From Saprospirales bacterium (GTDB taxonomy: Bacteria > Bacteroidota > Bacteroidia > Chitinophagales > Saprospiraceae): DNA of 31,569 bases. A program made the position numbers and the translations under genes. The notes beneath the pieces were generated by a model. That model did no database searches. It worked only from the letters and a program-made list of their open reading frames with translations, and was not told where the DNA came from. The DNA is taken from positions 1-31,569 of the forward strand of contig JADJBL010000035.1 in assembly GCA_016703765.1 (NCBI GenBank), in the 5' to 3' direction. Shown in pieces: positions 17,214 through 25,148 of the stretch; the stretch's first letter is position 1; each line of letters begins with the position of its first letter.

Positions 17214-18740
17214 CTATTTGGCCCTATCGGCAGGTTTTTTCACTACTCTCAACACCGGAAATTCTTTTCCGGCTTCCAGCAAGTGCGCAAACTGTTTGTA
17301 GGTGACAAGCCCCAGCATCGATTTGGGTTCGAGCGCCAGGACCAGTAGGTTGCCTTTCAACTGGTTTGTGGGAATGAAAATGTAGCCCTCCCGGAGGGAT
17401 TGCTTTTTTAGTTCCACCACCCTCAGTGCCGGGTCGACAATCATGCCGCCTTCGAAATCGATAGAATCGACCGCGCCGACGAGGTATTGTTCGATCCGGA
17501 ACCTGGAAAGCTTTTTCAGCGGCTCCTGCCTAAACCCTTGCCTGGATGCCCACTCCGTCAGGATGGCGCTTTCTTCCGGAATCAGGTATCCCGCGGGTTT
17601 CATCACGTCGAACAAGGACCTCACCACCGGGCGGTAATCGGTTACATTTACGACCGTGTCCTGTCCGGTGGCATAGGAAAGCAGCGGAAGCGCCAGGACG
17701 CTGCCGTCCGGCACGTGTTCCGACTGGATGGACACCGTTTGTCCGACCGGGGGCGACAGCAGTTTCTCCTGCTCGGCTGCGACCAGGGATTTGATTTTCT
17801 CCTTGTTTTCGCAGGCAAATTCGAGCAGGGCCCGCATGCCGGTCATTTGCCCTTCGGCCCGGCGCTTGAGGTTATCCACAAACGCGTCCTGTCCGTTCAT
17901 GCCCTCCTGGATAAATGAAAGAGCGTGCTGGATGCCCAGGCTTTGGCGGCCGTCGTTGATATCGAAAGTGCTGTGCCTGACAAAGGCCTCCCCCGGAGGC
18001 CCGCCGGGACAATAAGTGAACGAGGAGAACCCCCGGTCCGCCAGGTATTGTCTGGCAAATGGCAGGTAAGCCCCGTTCGACAGCTTGCGAATGCGCTCCG
18101 ATACATTGCTATTGGTGGTGGACCCTATGGCGACCTCCGTGTTTTTTCGGTATCCGTACTCCTTCCAGGATTCGTCGTACGGGTAATATTCGTGCACATC
18201 GAGGGTGACCTCGAACAGGTATTGGTCGAAAAACCCATGGAGGGCCGAGGTTTCAGGTTCCGTGAGGATGACGTGGTTTCGGTTTAGGTCGAAGCCGTTG
18301 GCGTTCTGCCGCTTGTTAAGCTCCGCGCCATCGGGGTTGACCTGCGGGATCAGGGCTAGGTCGATGCGGTCGAAGAGGTAGCGGTTTTCCGGTTTTAACA
18401 GTTCGGCGGCCAGGAGCAGGACGCCTTCTTTGCCCGATTGTTCATTCCCATGCTGTTGTGCGAAGATGAGCACCCGGATCTTCGAGGGGTCTTTGCCAAA
18501 ACCGGTGGAAGAGAACTTCAGCGCATAGAGGTTGCGGCCCTGCACCGAACGGCCGATCACTTCGGCCGCCGCTATTCCCGATGACGCCCCCATGGATTCG
18601 GCGAAAGCGAACAACTCCTCATAAGGTGTCGCCTTTGAAAATTGGTTGAGGATCGGCGGGGGGATCGCGACTTGGGAATGCATTACAGATAGCGGGGATT
18701 GAAGCAGGAGCAATGCGAGAATGGCATTTTTTATGTGCAT
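17214..18740 (-). CDS. Secreted M14-family zinc carboxypeptidase
   Basis: A 508-aa intact protein starting MHIKNAILALLLLQSPLSVM, a signal peptide ending near HSQ. The M14 catalytic domain follows: QQHGNEQSGKEG with zinc ligands His97 and Glu100, NPDG (135-138), the substrate-binding DLNRNH (151-156), and DVHEY with the third ligand His183. FVRHSTFDIND, near residue 265, may lie near the active site, but the catalytic Glu could not be assigned with confidence. The ~200-residue C-terminal part has no recognised fold by eye. It is the first gene of the operon; cyanophycinase follows after about 105 bp. It probably trims C-terminal residues from periplasmic or extracellular peptides, complementing the cyanophycinase. 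M14 members also act on peptidoglycan peptides, the main alternative. Confidence 0.9.
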   Translation of the reverse strand: MHIKNAILALLLLQSPLSVMHSQVAIPPPILNQFSKATPYEELFAFAESMGASSGIAAAEVIGRSVQGRNLYALKFSSTGFGKDPSKIRVLIFAQQHGNEQSGKEGVLLLAAELLKPENRYLFDRIDLALIPQVNPDGAELNKRQNANGFDLNRNHVILTEPETSALHGFFDQYLFEVTLDVHEYYPYDESWKEYGYRKNTEVAIGSTTNSNVSERIRKLSNGAYLPFARQYLADRGFSSFTYCPGGPPGEAFVRHSTFDINDGRQSLGIQHALSFIQEGMNGQDAFVDNLKRRAEGQMTGMRALLEFACENKEKIKSLVAAEQEKLLSPPVGQTVSIQSEHVPDGSVLALPLLSYATGQDTVVNVTDYRPVVRSLFDVMKPAGYLIPEESAILTEWASRQGFRQEPLKKLSRFRIEQYLVGAVDSIDFEGGMIVDPALRVVELKKQSLREGYIFIPTNQLKGNLLVLALEPKSMLGLVTYKQFAHLLEAGKEFPVLRVVKKPADRAK

Positions 18741-18776
18741 ATTGGCCTATAGTTTGTAATTTAAGTCGGTTTTGGT

Positions 18777-19349
18777 CTACTGCTTATCCACTGTGTAATT
18801 CAGTTCAGTTACCCCGCAAGTAAATTGTTGGGTAGTCAATAGTTTTAGTTTTATTTTGTCTTTGATGTCTACAAACAATGGAATGCCTTGTCCAAGAATA
18901 ATTGGATTAACAAATAGCCAGTAGCCGTCAATTAAGTTTTGTTGAATAAGTGAATGTGTTGCTGTCGGGCTGCCAAAAAGCAAGATGTCTTTACCTGCCT
19001 GTTGTTTTATTTCATTTATTCTGTCTGAAAGGTTGTCGCTAATAATTGTAGTGTTCGTCAAGTCCGCGTCTTTCATTGTTTTTGATAAAACAACCTTGTG
19101 AACTTTGCTATACCACTTTGAATGTTCAATGTCGTGCTTGGAGGCTGTTGGCTTGTCTCCAGCGGTAGGCCAGTAATTTTCCATCATCTGAAAAGTAACT
19201 CGTCCATATAATGCAGTGTCGCCTTCGCTTATCCGCTTACCGACAAAATCAAATATTTCTTCATCAACCTTAACCCAGTCCAACTCTCCGTTCAGCCCTG
19301 CTACAAAACCGTCAAGCGATATGTGCATAAATGAAATAATTTTTCTCAT
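18777..19349 (-). CDS. Dihydrofolate-reductase-like / RibD C-terminal domain protein
   Basis: A 190-aa complete protein: MRKIISFMHISLDGFVAG (the MxSLDGFxAG cofactor-loop motif), DTALYGRVTFQMMENYWP, HKVVLSKTMKD, KDILLFGSPTATHSLIQQNL and YWLFVNPIILGQGIPLF. These are the standard blocks of the YyaP/YwjB group within the RibD_C superfamily. Most members have no proven reaction; NADPH-dependent reduction is inferred from the fold. It lies 13 bp downstream of the VOC gene, probably in one transcript. It is the last AT-rich gene before the GC-rich operon; the M14 gene begins 36 bp further on. Confidence 0.9.
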   Translation of the reverse strand: MRKIISFMHISLDGFVAGLNGELDWVKVDEEIFDFVGKRISEGDTALYGRVTFQMMENYWPTAGDKPTASKHDIEHSKWYSKVHKVVLSKTMKDADLTNTTIISDNLSDRINEIKQQAGKDILLFGSPTATHSLIQQNLIDGYWLFVNPIILGQGIPLFVDIKDKIKLKLLTTQQFTCGVTELNYTVDKQ

Positions 19350-19362
19350 GTAGCGCTATTTT

Positions 19363-19731
19363 TTATTTCTTTGAGTGTAGTGCTATTTTATTTCCTTCCG
19401 TGTCGGCAATGTGGGCCATAAAGCCATTTGCACCAATCGAAGTTTTTGGCAAAAGAATTTTGCCACCTGCTGCCTCCACTTTAGAAAGAGGAACACTTAA
19501 ATCATCGCCACCGTTGAGATAAATTAAAGCTCCTGTCATGGAAGGTTGAAAACCTTCGCCTTCTACGATACCACCTGTTACACCGTTTTGCATGTCACCT
19601 GGCAAGATGCCATACTTGTATACAGGGTGCGGCATTTCCTGAATATCTGCACCTAATAGCGCTGCATAAAATGCTTTTGCTCTGTTGAAGTTATTCACTG
19701 GAATTTCAAACCAATTGATTGAATTTGTCAT
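19363..19731 (-). CDS. VOC (glyoxalase/bleomycin-resistance-like) superfamily protein
   Basis: A complete 122-aa protein with two beta-alpha-beta-beta-beta half-modules: INWFEIPVNNFNRAKAFYAA (N-terminal module, residues 5-24), GALIYLNGGDD (~67), VEAAGGKILLPKTSIGANGF and AHIADTEGNKIALHS (C-terminal module). This is the PhnB/YaeR-like subgroup of Bacteroidota; metal-binding residues cannot be assigned safely. It precedes the DHFR-like gene by 13 bp. Substrate unknown. Confidence 0.9.
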   Translation of the reverse strand: MTNSINWFEIPVNNFNRAKAFYAALLGADIQEMPHPVYKYGILPGDMQNGVTGGIVEGEGFQPSMTGALIYLNGGDDLSVPLSKVEAAGGKILLPKTSIGANGFMAHIADTEGNKIALHSKK

Positions 19732-19761
19732 GTCGTTTGTGTTGATTGTTTATTGATGAAA

Positions 19762-19842
19762 TTATTTTTTCTTCTTTTTTGATGACTTGGCTTTGCTGTT
19801 GAACATCAAACAAAGATTTATCCAGTAGTCAAATTCCTTATT
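19762..19842 (-). pseudogene. Short C-terminal coding remnant with lysine-rich tail
   Basis: In one frame the minus strand reads NKEFDYWINLCLMFNSKAK and a Lys-rich end before TAA at 19762, with no start codon. It looks like the tail of a small protein whose body has been lost, lying between DUF1569 and VOC. No family could be recognised. Confidence 0.35.
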
Positions 19843-19847
19843 GGGGA

Positions 19848-20314
19848 TTATAGTGCAAAGTCATCTACCTGCCTGCTTATGCCCCAAATCTGAACCTCAT
19901 CCATTCTTCACGATTCATTTTTCCAATTGCGGGATGTAAATCAGAAAGCTGACTCGCATTCAATAAATCTGAAAAACTCTTTTTCAAATTTACTTTTTCC
20001 GTTTCGAAATCTTCAACTGTGATGTTTGACTTTACAATATTTAATTCCGGAATGGCTGGGACCATTCTCATTTTACTAAACAAAGTTGGCAGCGGCATCC
20101 GTCCCTTAATCACCATTTTGAAAGCCCATTCTGTGAAAAAGTTTGAATGGTCTTTACCGCTGTATTTTCCTAATGCAAGGTCGTTTTCTAACTGCAAATG
20201 TTTGAGCATTTGAGCAGGTTTCATAATTCCCCAATTAGGTTTGGTATCTGCTTGCAAAAATTCAAGTCGCTGTAAAATCTTTTCGCTTGTTTCCGGGTCG
20301 AAGAATTTGTCCAT
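19848..20314 (-). CDS. DUF1569 (DinB-like) family protein, probably one frameshift near its end
   Basis: From ATG 20314: MDKFFDPETSEKILQRLEFL, then WGIMKPAQMLKHLQLENDLA, the family's MNAAQMLxHL-type helix, PTLFSKMRMVPAIPEL, and HPAIGKMNREEWMRF, the conserved HPxFGxMtxEEW block. The frame reaches TAA at 19877 after FGA, but in the next frame ISRQVDDFAL (resembling the family's HLxHHLxQF end) continues to TAA at 19848, so one base is probably missing near 19882. DUF1569 proteins are four-helix DinB-like proteins with no established reaction. A Bacteroidota -7 box TACCTTTG (20382-20389, minus strand) lies 68 bp upstream, next to a palindromic element. Confidence 0.8.
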
Positions 20315-20394
20315 GTTGTTCTTGTATTACTTTTTTATGCCGCTAATTTAATACTTGTTTGTCAATATTTGGAGCGGCTCTCAAAGGTACCGTA

Positions 20395-20485
20395 TAACGT
20401 TTGGCAGCTACACGCAGGCAGGGCTTTTTAGCACTGAACTTCCTACGAAGCACGAAACCCCGCCTATAGCAAATGTGCTATTAGC
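20395..20485 (-). repeat. Palindromic gene-associated element
   Basis: Gene-strand reading: GCTAAT-A-GCACATTTGC, then GGCGGGG, loop GTGCTTCGTAGGAAGTTCAG, then GTAGCTGC-CAAAC-GTTA. It follows the propeller lipoprotein at 20497. The ends and loop match other copies, but the two arms pair poorly with one another outside CCCYGCC, as if two different elements had been combined. Confidence 0.7.
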
Positions 20486-20496
20486 AACAGTTGTTT

Positions 20497-21609
20497 TTAC
20501 TTCGTCCAAGGTTCTTTGTCTTTAGCGTTCATGAAATTATTTCCGTCATAAATACTTATTCCTTGCCAGGTGCCGAACCAAAGTTGACCTTTCTTATCCT
20601 CAAGTATACTTTGAACCACGTTTGTGGTTAATCCGTTTTCAGTTGTGAATTGGGTGAAATTTGCTCCATCGTATCGGTAAACTCCATAACCTTCAGCCGT
20701 AAACCAAATATTTCCTTGGCTGTCTTCATAAAAATTGTAAGTTTCTTCACCTGCAATAATACCATCCTTAGTGAAGTTAGTGTATGTTTTACCATCATAT
20801 TTACTCACACCACCATTAAAAGTACCAATCCAAATATTTCCTTGCTTGTCTTCTAAAATATCCGCGACATTATTGTCGGTAAGTCCATTTTTAGATGTTA
20901 AATGAATGAATTCGCCGCTTTTGTATTTGAAAATTCCATTTCCATCGGTAGCAAACCACATCGTTCCATTTCTATCTTCCAAAAATTTAAAAACCAATTT
21001 ATCAGAAAGCATAGGTTTGGGGTTTTCGACCTTTGTATCTGGCAATAAAAATGGTGTAAACTTTTTTCCATCAAAATGACTAACTCCGCCTATTGAACCA
21101 ACCCAAATGAGTCCACTTTTGTCAATGGTTAAACCCCAAATTTCCTCATCCTCACCTTGCAATCCTTCTTTTTTTGAAAATTTTGTAAATTTTTTACCAT
21201 CGTATTGTATGAGTCCTTCGGATGTTCCGAACCATAAATTACCTGCTTTATCTTCTACAATCTCTAAAACCCTAAAATGAGGACTGACATCTGCAATTGT
21301 CATTTTTTCAAGTGCTTGCCCATCGTAGCGGATAATCCCATTTCCATTTGTCCCAAACCAATAGTTCCCTTTTTTGTCTTGATACATTGTCCTTACAAAC
21401 TCCCTCACCATTCCATTTAAATTAGTGTGAATTTGCGGAAAGGTCGTGCTTTGATTTAAAATGGGTGGTTGGGTGTTTACTTCATTTTCTTTTTTATCAT
21501 TACCAGAGTTTTCGCTCACTTGTCCTGTGCAAGACGAGATTTGAAGTGTTAGAATAATTAAAATTAGATTTCTTGCGATGAATACTTTCTTACTTTCAAT
21601 GTTTGACAT
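20497..21609 (-). CDS. Stand-alone two-component-regulator-propeller lipoprotein A
   Basis: A 370-aa intact protein with lipoprotein signal ILIILTLQISSC. After a low-complexity linker it consists entirely of Reg_prop blades of about 42 residues: YQDKKGNYWFGTNGNGIIRY, VEDKAGNLWFGTSEGLIQYD, LEDRNGTMWFATDGNGIFKY, LEDKQGNIWIGTFNGGVSKY and LEDKKGQLWFGTWQGISIYD. In hybrid two-component systems such propellers form periplasmic sensor domains, but here there is no transmembrane histidine kinase or DNA-binding part. A role as a surface-anchored binding protein is inferred. It is followed and preceded by palindromic elements and is one of five paralogues within 11 kb. Confidence 0.9.
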   Translation of the reverse strand: MSNIESKKVFIARNLILIILTLQISSCTGQVSENSGNDKKENEVNTQPPILNQSTTFPQIHTNLNGMVREFVRTMYQDKKGNYWFGTNGNGIIRYDGQALEKMTIADVSPHFRVLEIVEDKAGNLWFGTSEGLIQYDGKKFTKFSKKEGLQGEDEEIWGLTIDKSGLIWVGSIGGVSHFDGKKFTPFLLPDTKVENPKPMLSDKLVFKFLEDRNGTMWFATDGNGIFKYKSGEFIHLTSKNGLTDNNVADILEDKQGNIWIGTFNGGVSKYDGKTYTNFTKDGIIAGEETYNFYEDSQGNIWFTAEGYGVYRYDGANFTQFTTENGLTTNVVQSILEDKKGQLWFGTWQGISIYDGNNFMNAKDKEPWTK

Positions 21610-21630
21610 ATTGTTGGGTTTTTAATTGTT

Positions 21631-21698
21631 GCTAACGTTTTGCAGCTACCCAAAGGTGGCGATTTTTTTTTATAGGTAAGTTGCCGCCACACAGGTAG
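21631..21698 (-). repeat. Palindromic element lacking its gene-proximal outer stem
   Basis: Plus strand: GCTAACGTTTTGCAGCTACC-CAAAGGTGGCG, a short T-rich loop, then GCCGCCACACAGGTAGA. The outer GTTA partner is absent and the element abuts the stop codon of propeller B (21701), suggesting a shortened copy. Confidence 0.65.
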
Positions 21699-21700
21699 AT

Positions 21701-22792
21701 TTAATTCCAAGGTCCATTCCGTGAAACATTGATGATTGAATCTCCTTGAAGTCGAAAAAGTCCTCCTGATAATCCTAACCACAGATTTCCTTTTTTGTCT
21801 TCCAGAATGCTTTGTATGCCATAACCATAAGGCATCAAGTCTGCTCGGTCTGTTTTACTGAATAAGGTAAAATCTTTTCCGTCATAGCGATATACCCCCA
21901 CGCCATTTGCGCCAATCCATATATTCCCTTTACTATCTTCATATATGGCATAGACCTCGTTTTTGCTGAGACCTTTAATTTCGGGAAAGTGAGTAAATGA
22001 TTTTCCGTCAAATTTGCTCAGACCACCATCTCCCGTTCTACCTGTTTTATCAGGATTGTCTCTTTCGACCACCCTGGAACCAAACCAAATATTCCCTTTC
22101 TTGTCTTCCTCGATCTCCTGAATGTTATTTGAAACAAGACCATCTTTCTTGGTGTATAGGGTAAATGATTGTCCATTGTATTTACAAACTCCATAGCCAT
22201 CTCGGCTAAACCAAATATTCCCCTGCTTGTCTTCAATGATTTCAGAAACCCAATGCATTGTTGATTGATAAGGCATTAATTCAACGTCAGGATTTGGAAG
22301 TGTGAAGGTTGAAAAAGTTGTCCCATTAAATTTGGAAACTCCATTCCAGGTTCCAACCCAAAGAATACCTTTTTTATCAATTAGCAACTCGGAAACCGTG
22401 TTGTTAACGAGCCCGTTTTTATCAGTAAAATTGATAAATGTTTTCCCGTCAAATTTTGAAAGCCCGTTGTGTGTGCCAAGCCAGATATTCCCCTGTTTGT
22501 CTTCGGCAAAACTTGTCACGGTATTTCCGATCAGTCCGTTTTCTGTTGTGAGATAGGTAAGGGCTTTTCCGTCAAATTTTGCCGCGCCATTATTTATTGT
22601 CCCAAACCACAAGTTTTTTTTTGAATCTTCAAATATCTCAACGACATATTCGTCAATCTGAGGAGCTTTTGTTTGACTTTGTTGTTCGATCTTTTTATTC
22701 TTCATGTTTGTCTTTGAATGACAAGAGGAAATCGTGGCAACAACCGACACTAAAAGTAGAGCACCTATTATTCTTAAATTGTAAACATCCAT
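21701..22792 (-). CDS. Stand-alone two-component-regulator-propeller lipoprotein B
   Basis: A 363-aa intact protein. MDVYNLRIIGALLLVSVVAT then ISSC forms the lipoprotein signal. Propeller blades follow in series: FEDSKKNLWFGTINNGAAKF, AEDKQGNIWLGTHNGLSKFD, LIDKKGILWVGTWNGVSKFN, IEDKQGNIWFSRDGYGVCKY, YEDSKGNIWIGANGVGVYRY and LEDKKGNLWLGLSGGLFRLQ, each with a DGKxFtxF(t) spacer. The blade sequences are close to paralogue A, suggesting tandem duplication followed by divergence. No kinase or effector domain is present. Location is probably the outer leaflet or periplasm. Confidence 0.9.
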   Translation of the reverse strand: MDVYNLRIIGALLLVSVVATISSCHSKTNMKNKKIEQQSQTKAPQIDEYVVEIFEDSKKNLWFGTINNGAAKFDGKALTYLTTENGLIGNTVTSFAEDKQGNIWLGTHNGLSKFDGKTFINFTDKNGLVNNTVSELLIDKKGILWVGTWNGVSKFNGTTFSTFTLPNPDVELMPYQSTMHWVSEIIEDKQGNIWFSRDGYGVCKYNGQSFTLYTKKDGLVSNNIQEIEEDKKGNIWFGSRVVERDNPDKTGRTGDGGLSKFDGKSFTHFPEIKGLSKNEVYAIYEDSKGNIWIGANGVGVYRYDGKDFTLFSKTDRADLMPYGYGIQSILEDKKGNLWLGLSGGLFRLQGDSIINVSRNGPWN

Positions 22793-22843
22793 TTAATTAG
22801 TCTTTTCTTTTTTATTAGTCGGTCTGTCTGCAGCAATTACCTG

Positions 22844-22960
22844 TAACGGTTTGCGACTTTGCGTTGTGGGGGATTTTTAGCACTAATGTTCATACGTAGC
22901 ACAAAGCACAAATGTTTCTACGAAGAACGTCCGCCCCCATAACGCAAAACCGCTGTTAGC
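22844..22960 (-). repeat. Palindromic gene-associated element
   Basis: Arms TTTGCGACTTTGCGTTGTGG and the reverse complement of CCATAACGCAAAACCGC pair over about 20 bp with few mismatches. Gene-strand ends are GCTAAC-A-GCGG and GTCGC-AAACC-GTTA. The loop carries ACGTTCTTCGTAGAAACATT and TTAGTGCTAAAAA. It follows propeller C and precedes propeller B. Confidence 0.8.
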
Positions 22961-23000
22961 TGCTGCCATATTTTTTGTTTGGTAGTATGTGGCTTTGGAT

Positions 23001-24149
23001 TTAATTGTCATATTGAGAAAATGTCGTAAAAGTTTTACCGTCAAACCGACTTAGTCCAAACCATTTTGTTCCAAACCACAAATTGCCGTTTTTATCTTTC
23101 AGAACACTCATCACTGCATTATTTACAAGTCCATCATTTTCTGTAAAGTTTTTAAATGTTTTGCCATCATAAAACCAAACTCCGATATCAGCAGTCGTAA
23201 TCCAAAAATTGTTTTTGTTGTCTTGCAGTATTGCCATTGCCCCACCACTGTTAAATCCTTCATTTCTTCCGATGCTTGTAAATGTTTTTCCGTTATAGCG
23301 GCAAATGCCGTGGTTTCTTGTCGCAAACCAAATATTTCCTAAATTATCTTCCGTCATTGAAAAAATCATATCGTCTGTGATATGGTCTTGCAATGGAGAA
23401 TAGGTGGTGCTTGGACTAATTTCGAAAGTACTCTGTGGATTGTTGAAGTTTCTTTTGTCTTGGTTTGCTTTATAATAGTCAGCAGAAGGAAGGAAGTTTT
23501 TAAAATTAATTCCGTCAAATCTCCATACGCCACCGCCATTCCAAGAGCTAAACCATAAATTTCCATTCTTATCTTGCAAAATGTCAAGGATAAGCTGATT
23601 ATTTTCTCCAAGATTGTATTCTTGTTTATTGCTGTTCAGAAAATTATCCAATGTTTTTCCATTGTAGCGATAAATTCCTTTACCCATTGTACCGAACCAT
23701 AGGTTTTCATCTTTGTCTTCTAACATACAAGTAATACTCAATGTGTCGGGAACAGGGAATTTTGTAAATGATTTACCGTCATATTTACATATTCCGTTGT
23801 TTGTCCCAATTAAAATATTTCCTGATTTGTCTTGAATTATTGCACTTACATTATTGCTGCATAAACCGTTTTTGGTAGTGAAGTTGGTAAATATTTTTCC
23901 ATCATAACGATAAGCTCCTTCTCCACTAATGCTAAACCACAAATTGCCGTCTTTGTCAAGAAGCTGGCAACCTACAACCTCGCTCTGTGTTCCCTGAGTC
24001 CGAACAATTTTTGGATGTTGTTCAGTTGTATCGGTTGAATTTATATTGTTTGTGGTCTTGCTTGTTGAAGTCTGTCCGTTACAAGAAGTAAAAAATATGA
24101 ACACTAACAGTAAAGAAATGATTGGGTTTTTGATTTTATACGTTGTCAT
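23001..24149 (-). CDS. Stand-alone two-component-regulator-propeller lipoprotein C
   Basis: A 382-aa intact protein; MTTYKIKNPIISLLLVFIFF then TSC is the lipoprotein signal. At least eight blades can be seen, including LLDKDGNLWFSISGEGAYRY, IQDKSGNILIGTNNGICKYD, LEDKDENLWFGTMGKGIYRY, LQDKNGNLWFSSWNGGGVWR, TEDNLGNIWFATRNHGICRY and LKDKNGNLWFGTKWFGLSRF. A roughly 45-residue insertion between the fifth and sixth blades (PSADYYKANQDKRNFNNPQ and following) distinguishes it from A and B. It lies between two complete palindromic elements, so gene plus element forms a compact unit of about 1.3 kb. Confidence 0.9.
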   Translation of the reverse strand: MTTYKIKNPIISLLLVFIFFTSCNGQTSTSKTTNNINSTDTTEQHPKIVRTQGTQSEVVGCQLLDKDGNLWFSISGEGAYRYDGKIFTNFTTKNGLCSNNVSAIIQDKSGNILIGTNNGICKYDGKSFTKFPVPDTLSITCMLEDKDENLWFGTMGKGIYRYNGKTLDNFLNSNKQEYNLGENNQLILDILQDKNGNLWFSSWNGGGVWRFDGINFKNFLPSADYYKANQDKRNFNNPQSTFEISPSTTYSPLQDHITDDMIFSMTEDNLGNIWFATRNHGICRYNGKTFTSIGRNEGFNSGGAMAILQDNKNNFWITTADIGVWFYDGKTFKNFTENDGLVNNAVMSVLKDKNGNLWFGTKWFGLSRFDGKTFTTFSQYDN

Positions 24150-24212
24150 TTGTCTGAATATTTTTGTTAGAGTTTTAAATTGTGTCTGGTTTGCAGGTGG
24201 TCGCTGATGGTT

Positions 24213-24335
24213 GCAGCTAACGGTTTTCGGGCTTGCCGTAGGCGGGGTTTAAGACCTACGGCTTGTCGCCAAGCACAAAGGTAAGTAGAAAAGTTCCATC
24301 GTCAACCCCGCTTAGGGCAAGCCGATGTTAGCTGC
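24213..24335 (-). repeat. Palindromic gene-associated element (best-paired copy)
   Basis: Plus strand begins GCAGCTAACGGTTTTCGGGC and ends GCAAGCCGATGTTAGCTGC. GGCTTGCCGTAGGCGGGG pairs with CCCCGCTTAGGGCAAGCC (16 of 18), and the outer GCAGCTAAC/GTTAGCTGC is perfect over 9 bp. The stop codon of the upstream lipoprotein gene lies in the proximal arm (24312-24314). TACCTTTG on the minus strand (24276-24283) in the loop fits a -7 promoter box. Confidence 0.85.
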
Positions 24336-24941
24336 CGTTTTTCTCATTTTGTCCGATGTGATTGTATACTGAAATCTGTCGTTTTCATATTCTTTAGCTT
24401 TTGTCAACTCAAAAACCTCTACATAGTCAACCTTGTCAATTTTGTAATAGCCTGTTGTCTTTAGTGATTTAACTACCTCGTCATTTTTTAGTTGTTTAAT
24501 GTCCTTGCTCAGAAGTCGTAGAAAGTTGTCAACTGCTGATGCGCTATCCTCTAAAGTAAAAAGCACTGAACAACTAAATGTTATGATTAGATTTTTGTCG
24601 GTCTCAATGTATAATGCGGACAGCCAGTCCTCCTCATTGTAATTAATAAACGGCTCGCCTAAATATTGAAAAACGTCTTTACCTGTAGAGTCAATTTTAT
24701 CGTCATCGTCAGCCATTCCAGCCCAACGCCAATCAATAATTTTATCACTTATCTTATAGTGTTGTCCGAGTGAGATTTTGTAAGTGTCGCTTTTGTAGTC
24801 AACCAGTGTTGGTTTTATTGTTGATGTCAGACTAACGGTTTTATGTCCGCCAGTTTCATTTGTTGTCTGTTCTTCTGTCTGTCCACAAGAGGTCAAAACA
24901 GTGAGGATAAAAGTTGTCCATATGAGTGAAAATTCTGTCAT
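24312..24941 (-). CDS. Uncharacterised lipoprotein ending inside a palindromic element
   Basis: A 209-aa protein starting MTEFSLIWTTFILTVLTSC, with lipobox LTSC and a Thr/Glu/Gln-rich linker. The mature part has no family I recognise: DYKSDTYKISLGQHYKISDK, an acidic WRWAGMADDDDKIDSTGKD stretch, ADDDDK-type loop, and a C-terminal KEYENDRFQYTITSDKM. A mixed alpha/beta fold is likely. The last codons (AANIGLP) and stop are read from the palindromic element, so the coding sequence has been joined to, or has evolved into, the element. This is the arrangement often seen for integron cassette genes. A single-gene unit between two elements. Confidence 0.8.
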   Translation of the reverse strand: MTEFSLIWTTFILTVLTSCGQTEEQTTNETGGHKTVSLTSTIKPTLVDYKSDTYKISLGQHYKISDKIIDWRWAGMADDDDKIDSTGKDVFQYLGEPFINYNEEDWLSALYIETDKNLIITFSCSVLFTLEDSASAVDNFLRLLSKDIKQLKNDEVVKSLKTTGYYKIDKVDYVEVFELTKAKEYENDRFQYTITSDKMRKTAANIGLP

Positions 24942-24961
24942 CAGTTGGTGTGTTTTAAATG

Positions 24962-25105
24962 GCAGCTAACGTTTTGCAGCTACCCGCAGATAGGGGCGAA
25001 TTAAAAAAGACACCTGCGAATCGTTATATTTTAGCATTAGAATATTTTATCCCACGAAAGGCAAACCCCCTATTTGAGGGTAGGTGCTGTTAGCGGTTAG
25101 GCGTT
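24962..25105 (-). repeat. Palindromic gene-associated element
   Basis: Arms GCAGCTACCCGCAGATAGGG and the reverse complement of CCCTATTTGAGGGTAGGTGC pair well. Gene-strand ends: CGCTAAC-A-GCACC and AGCTGC-AAAAC-GTTAGC. An extra GAACGCCTAACC lies outside the proximal end, resembling the GCCTAAC core of canonical attC sites. Its loop (about 95 nt) is AT-rich and least like the other copies. Confidence 0.8.
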
Positions 25106-25148
25106 CATTGCTTTTGCTGTTCATTTGTGTCAATTAGGTTTTGTTATT

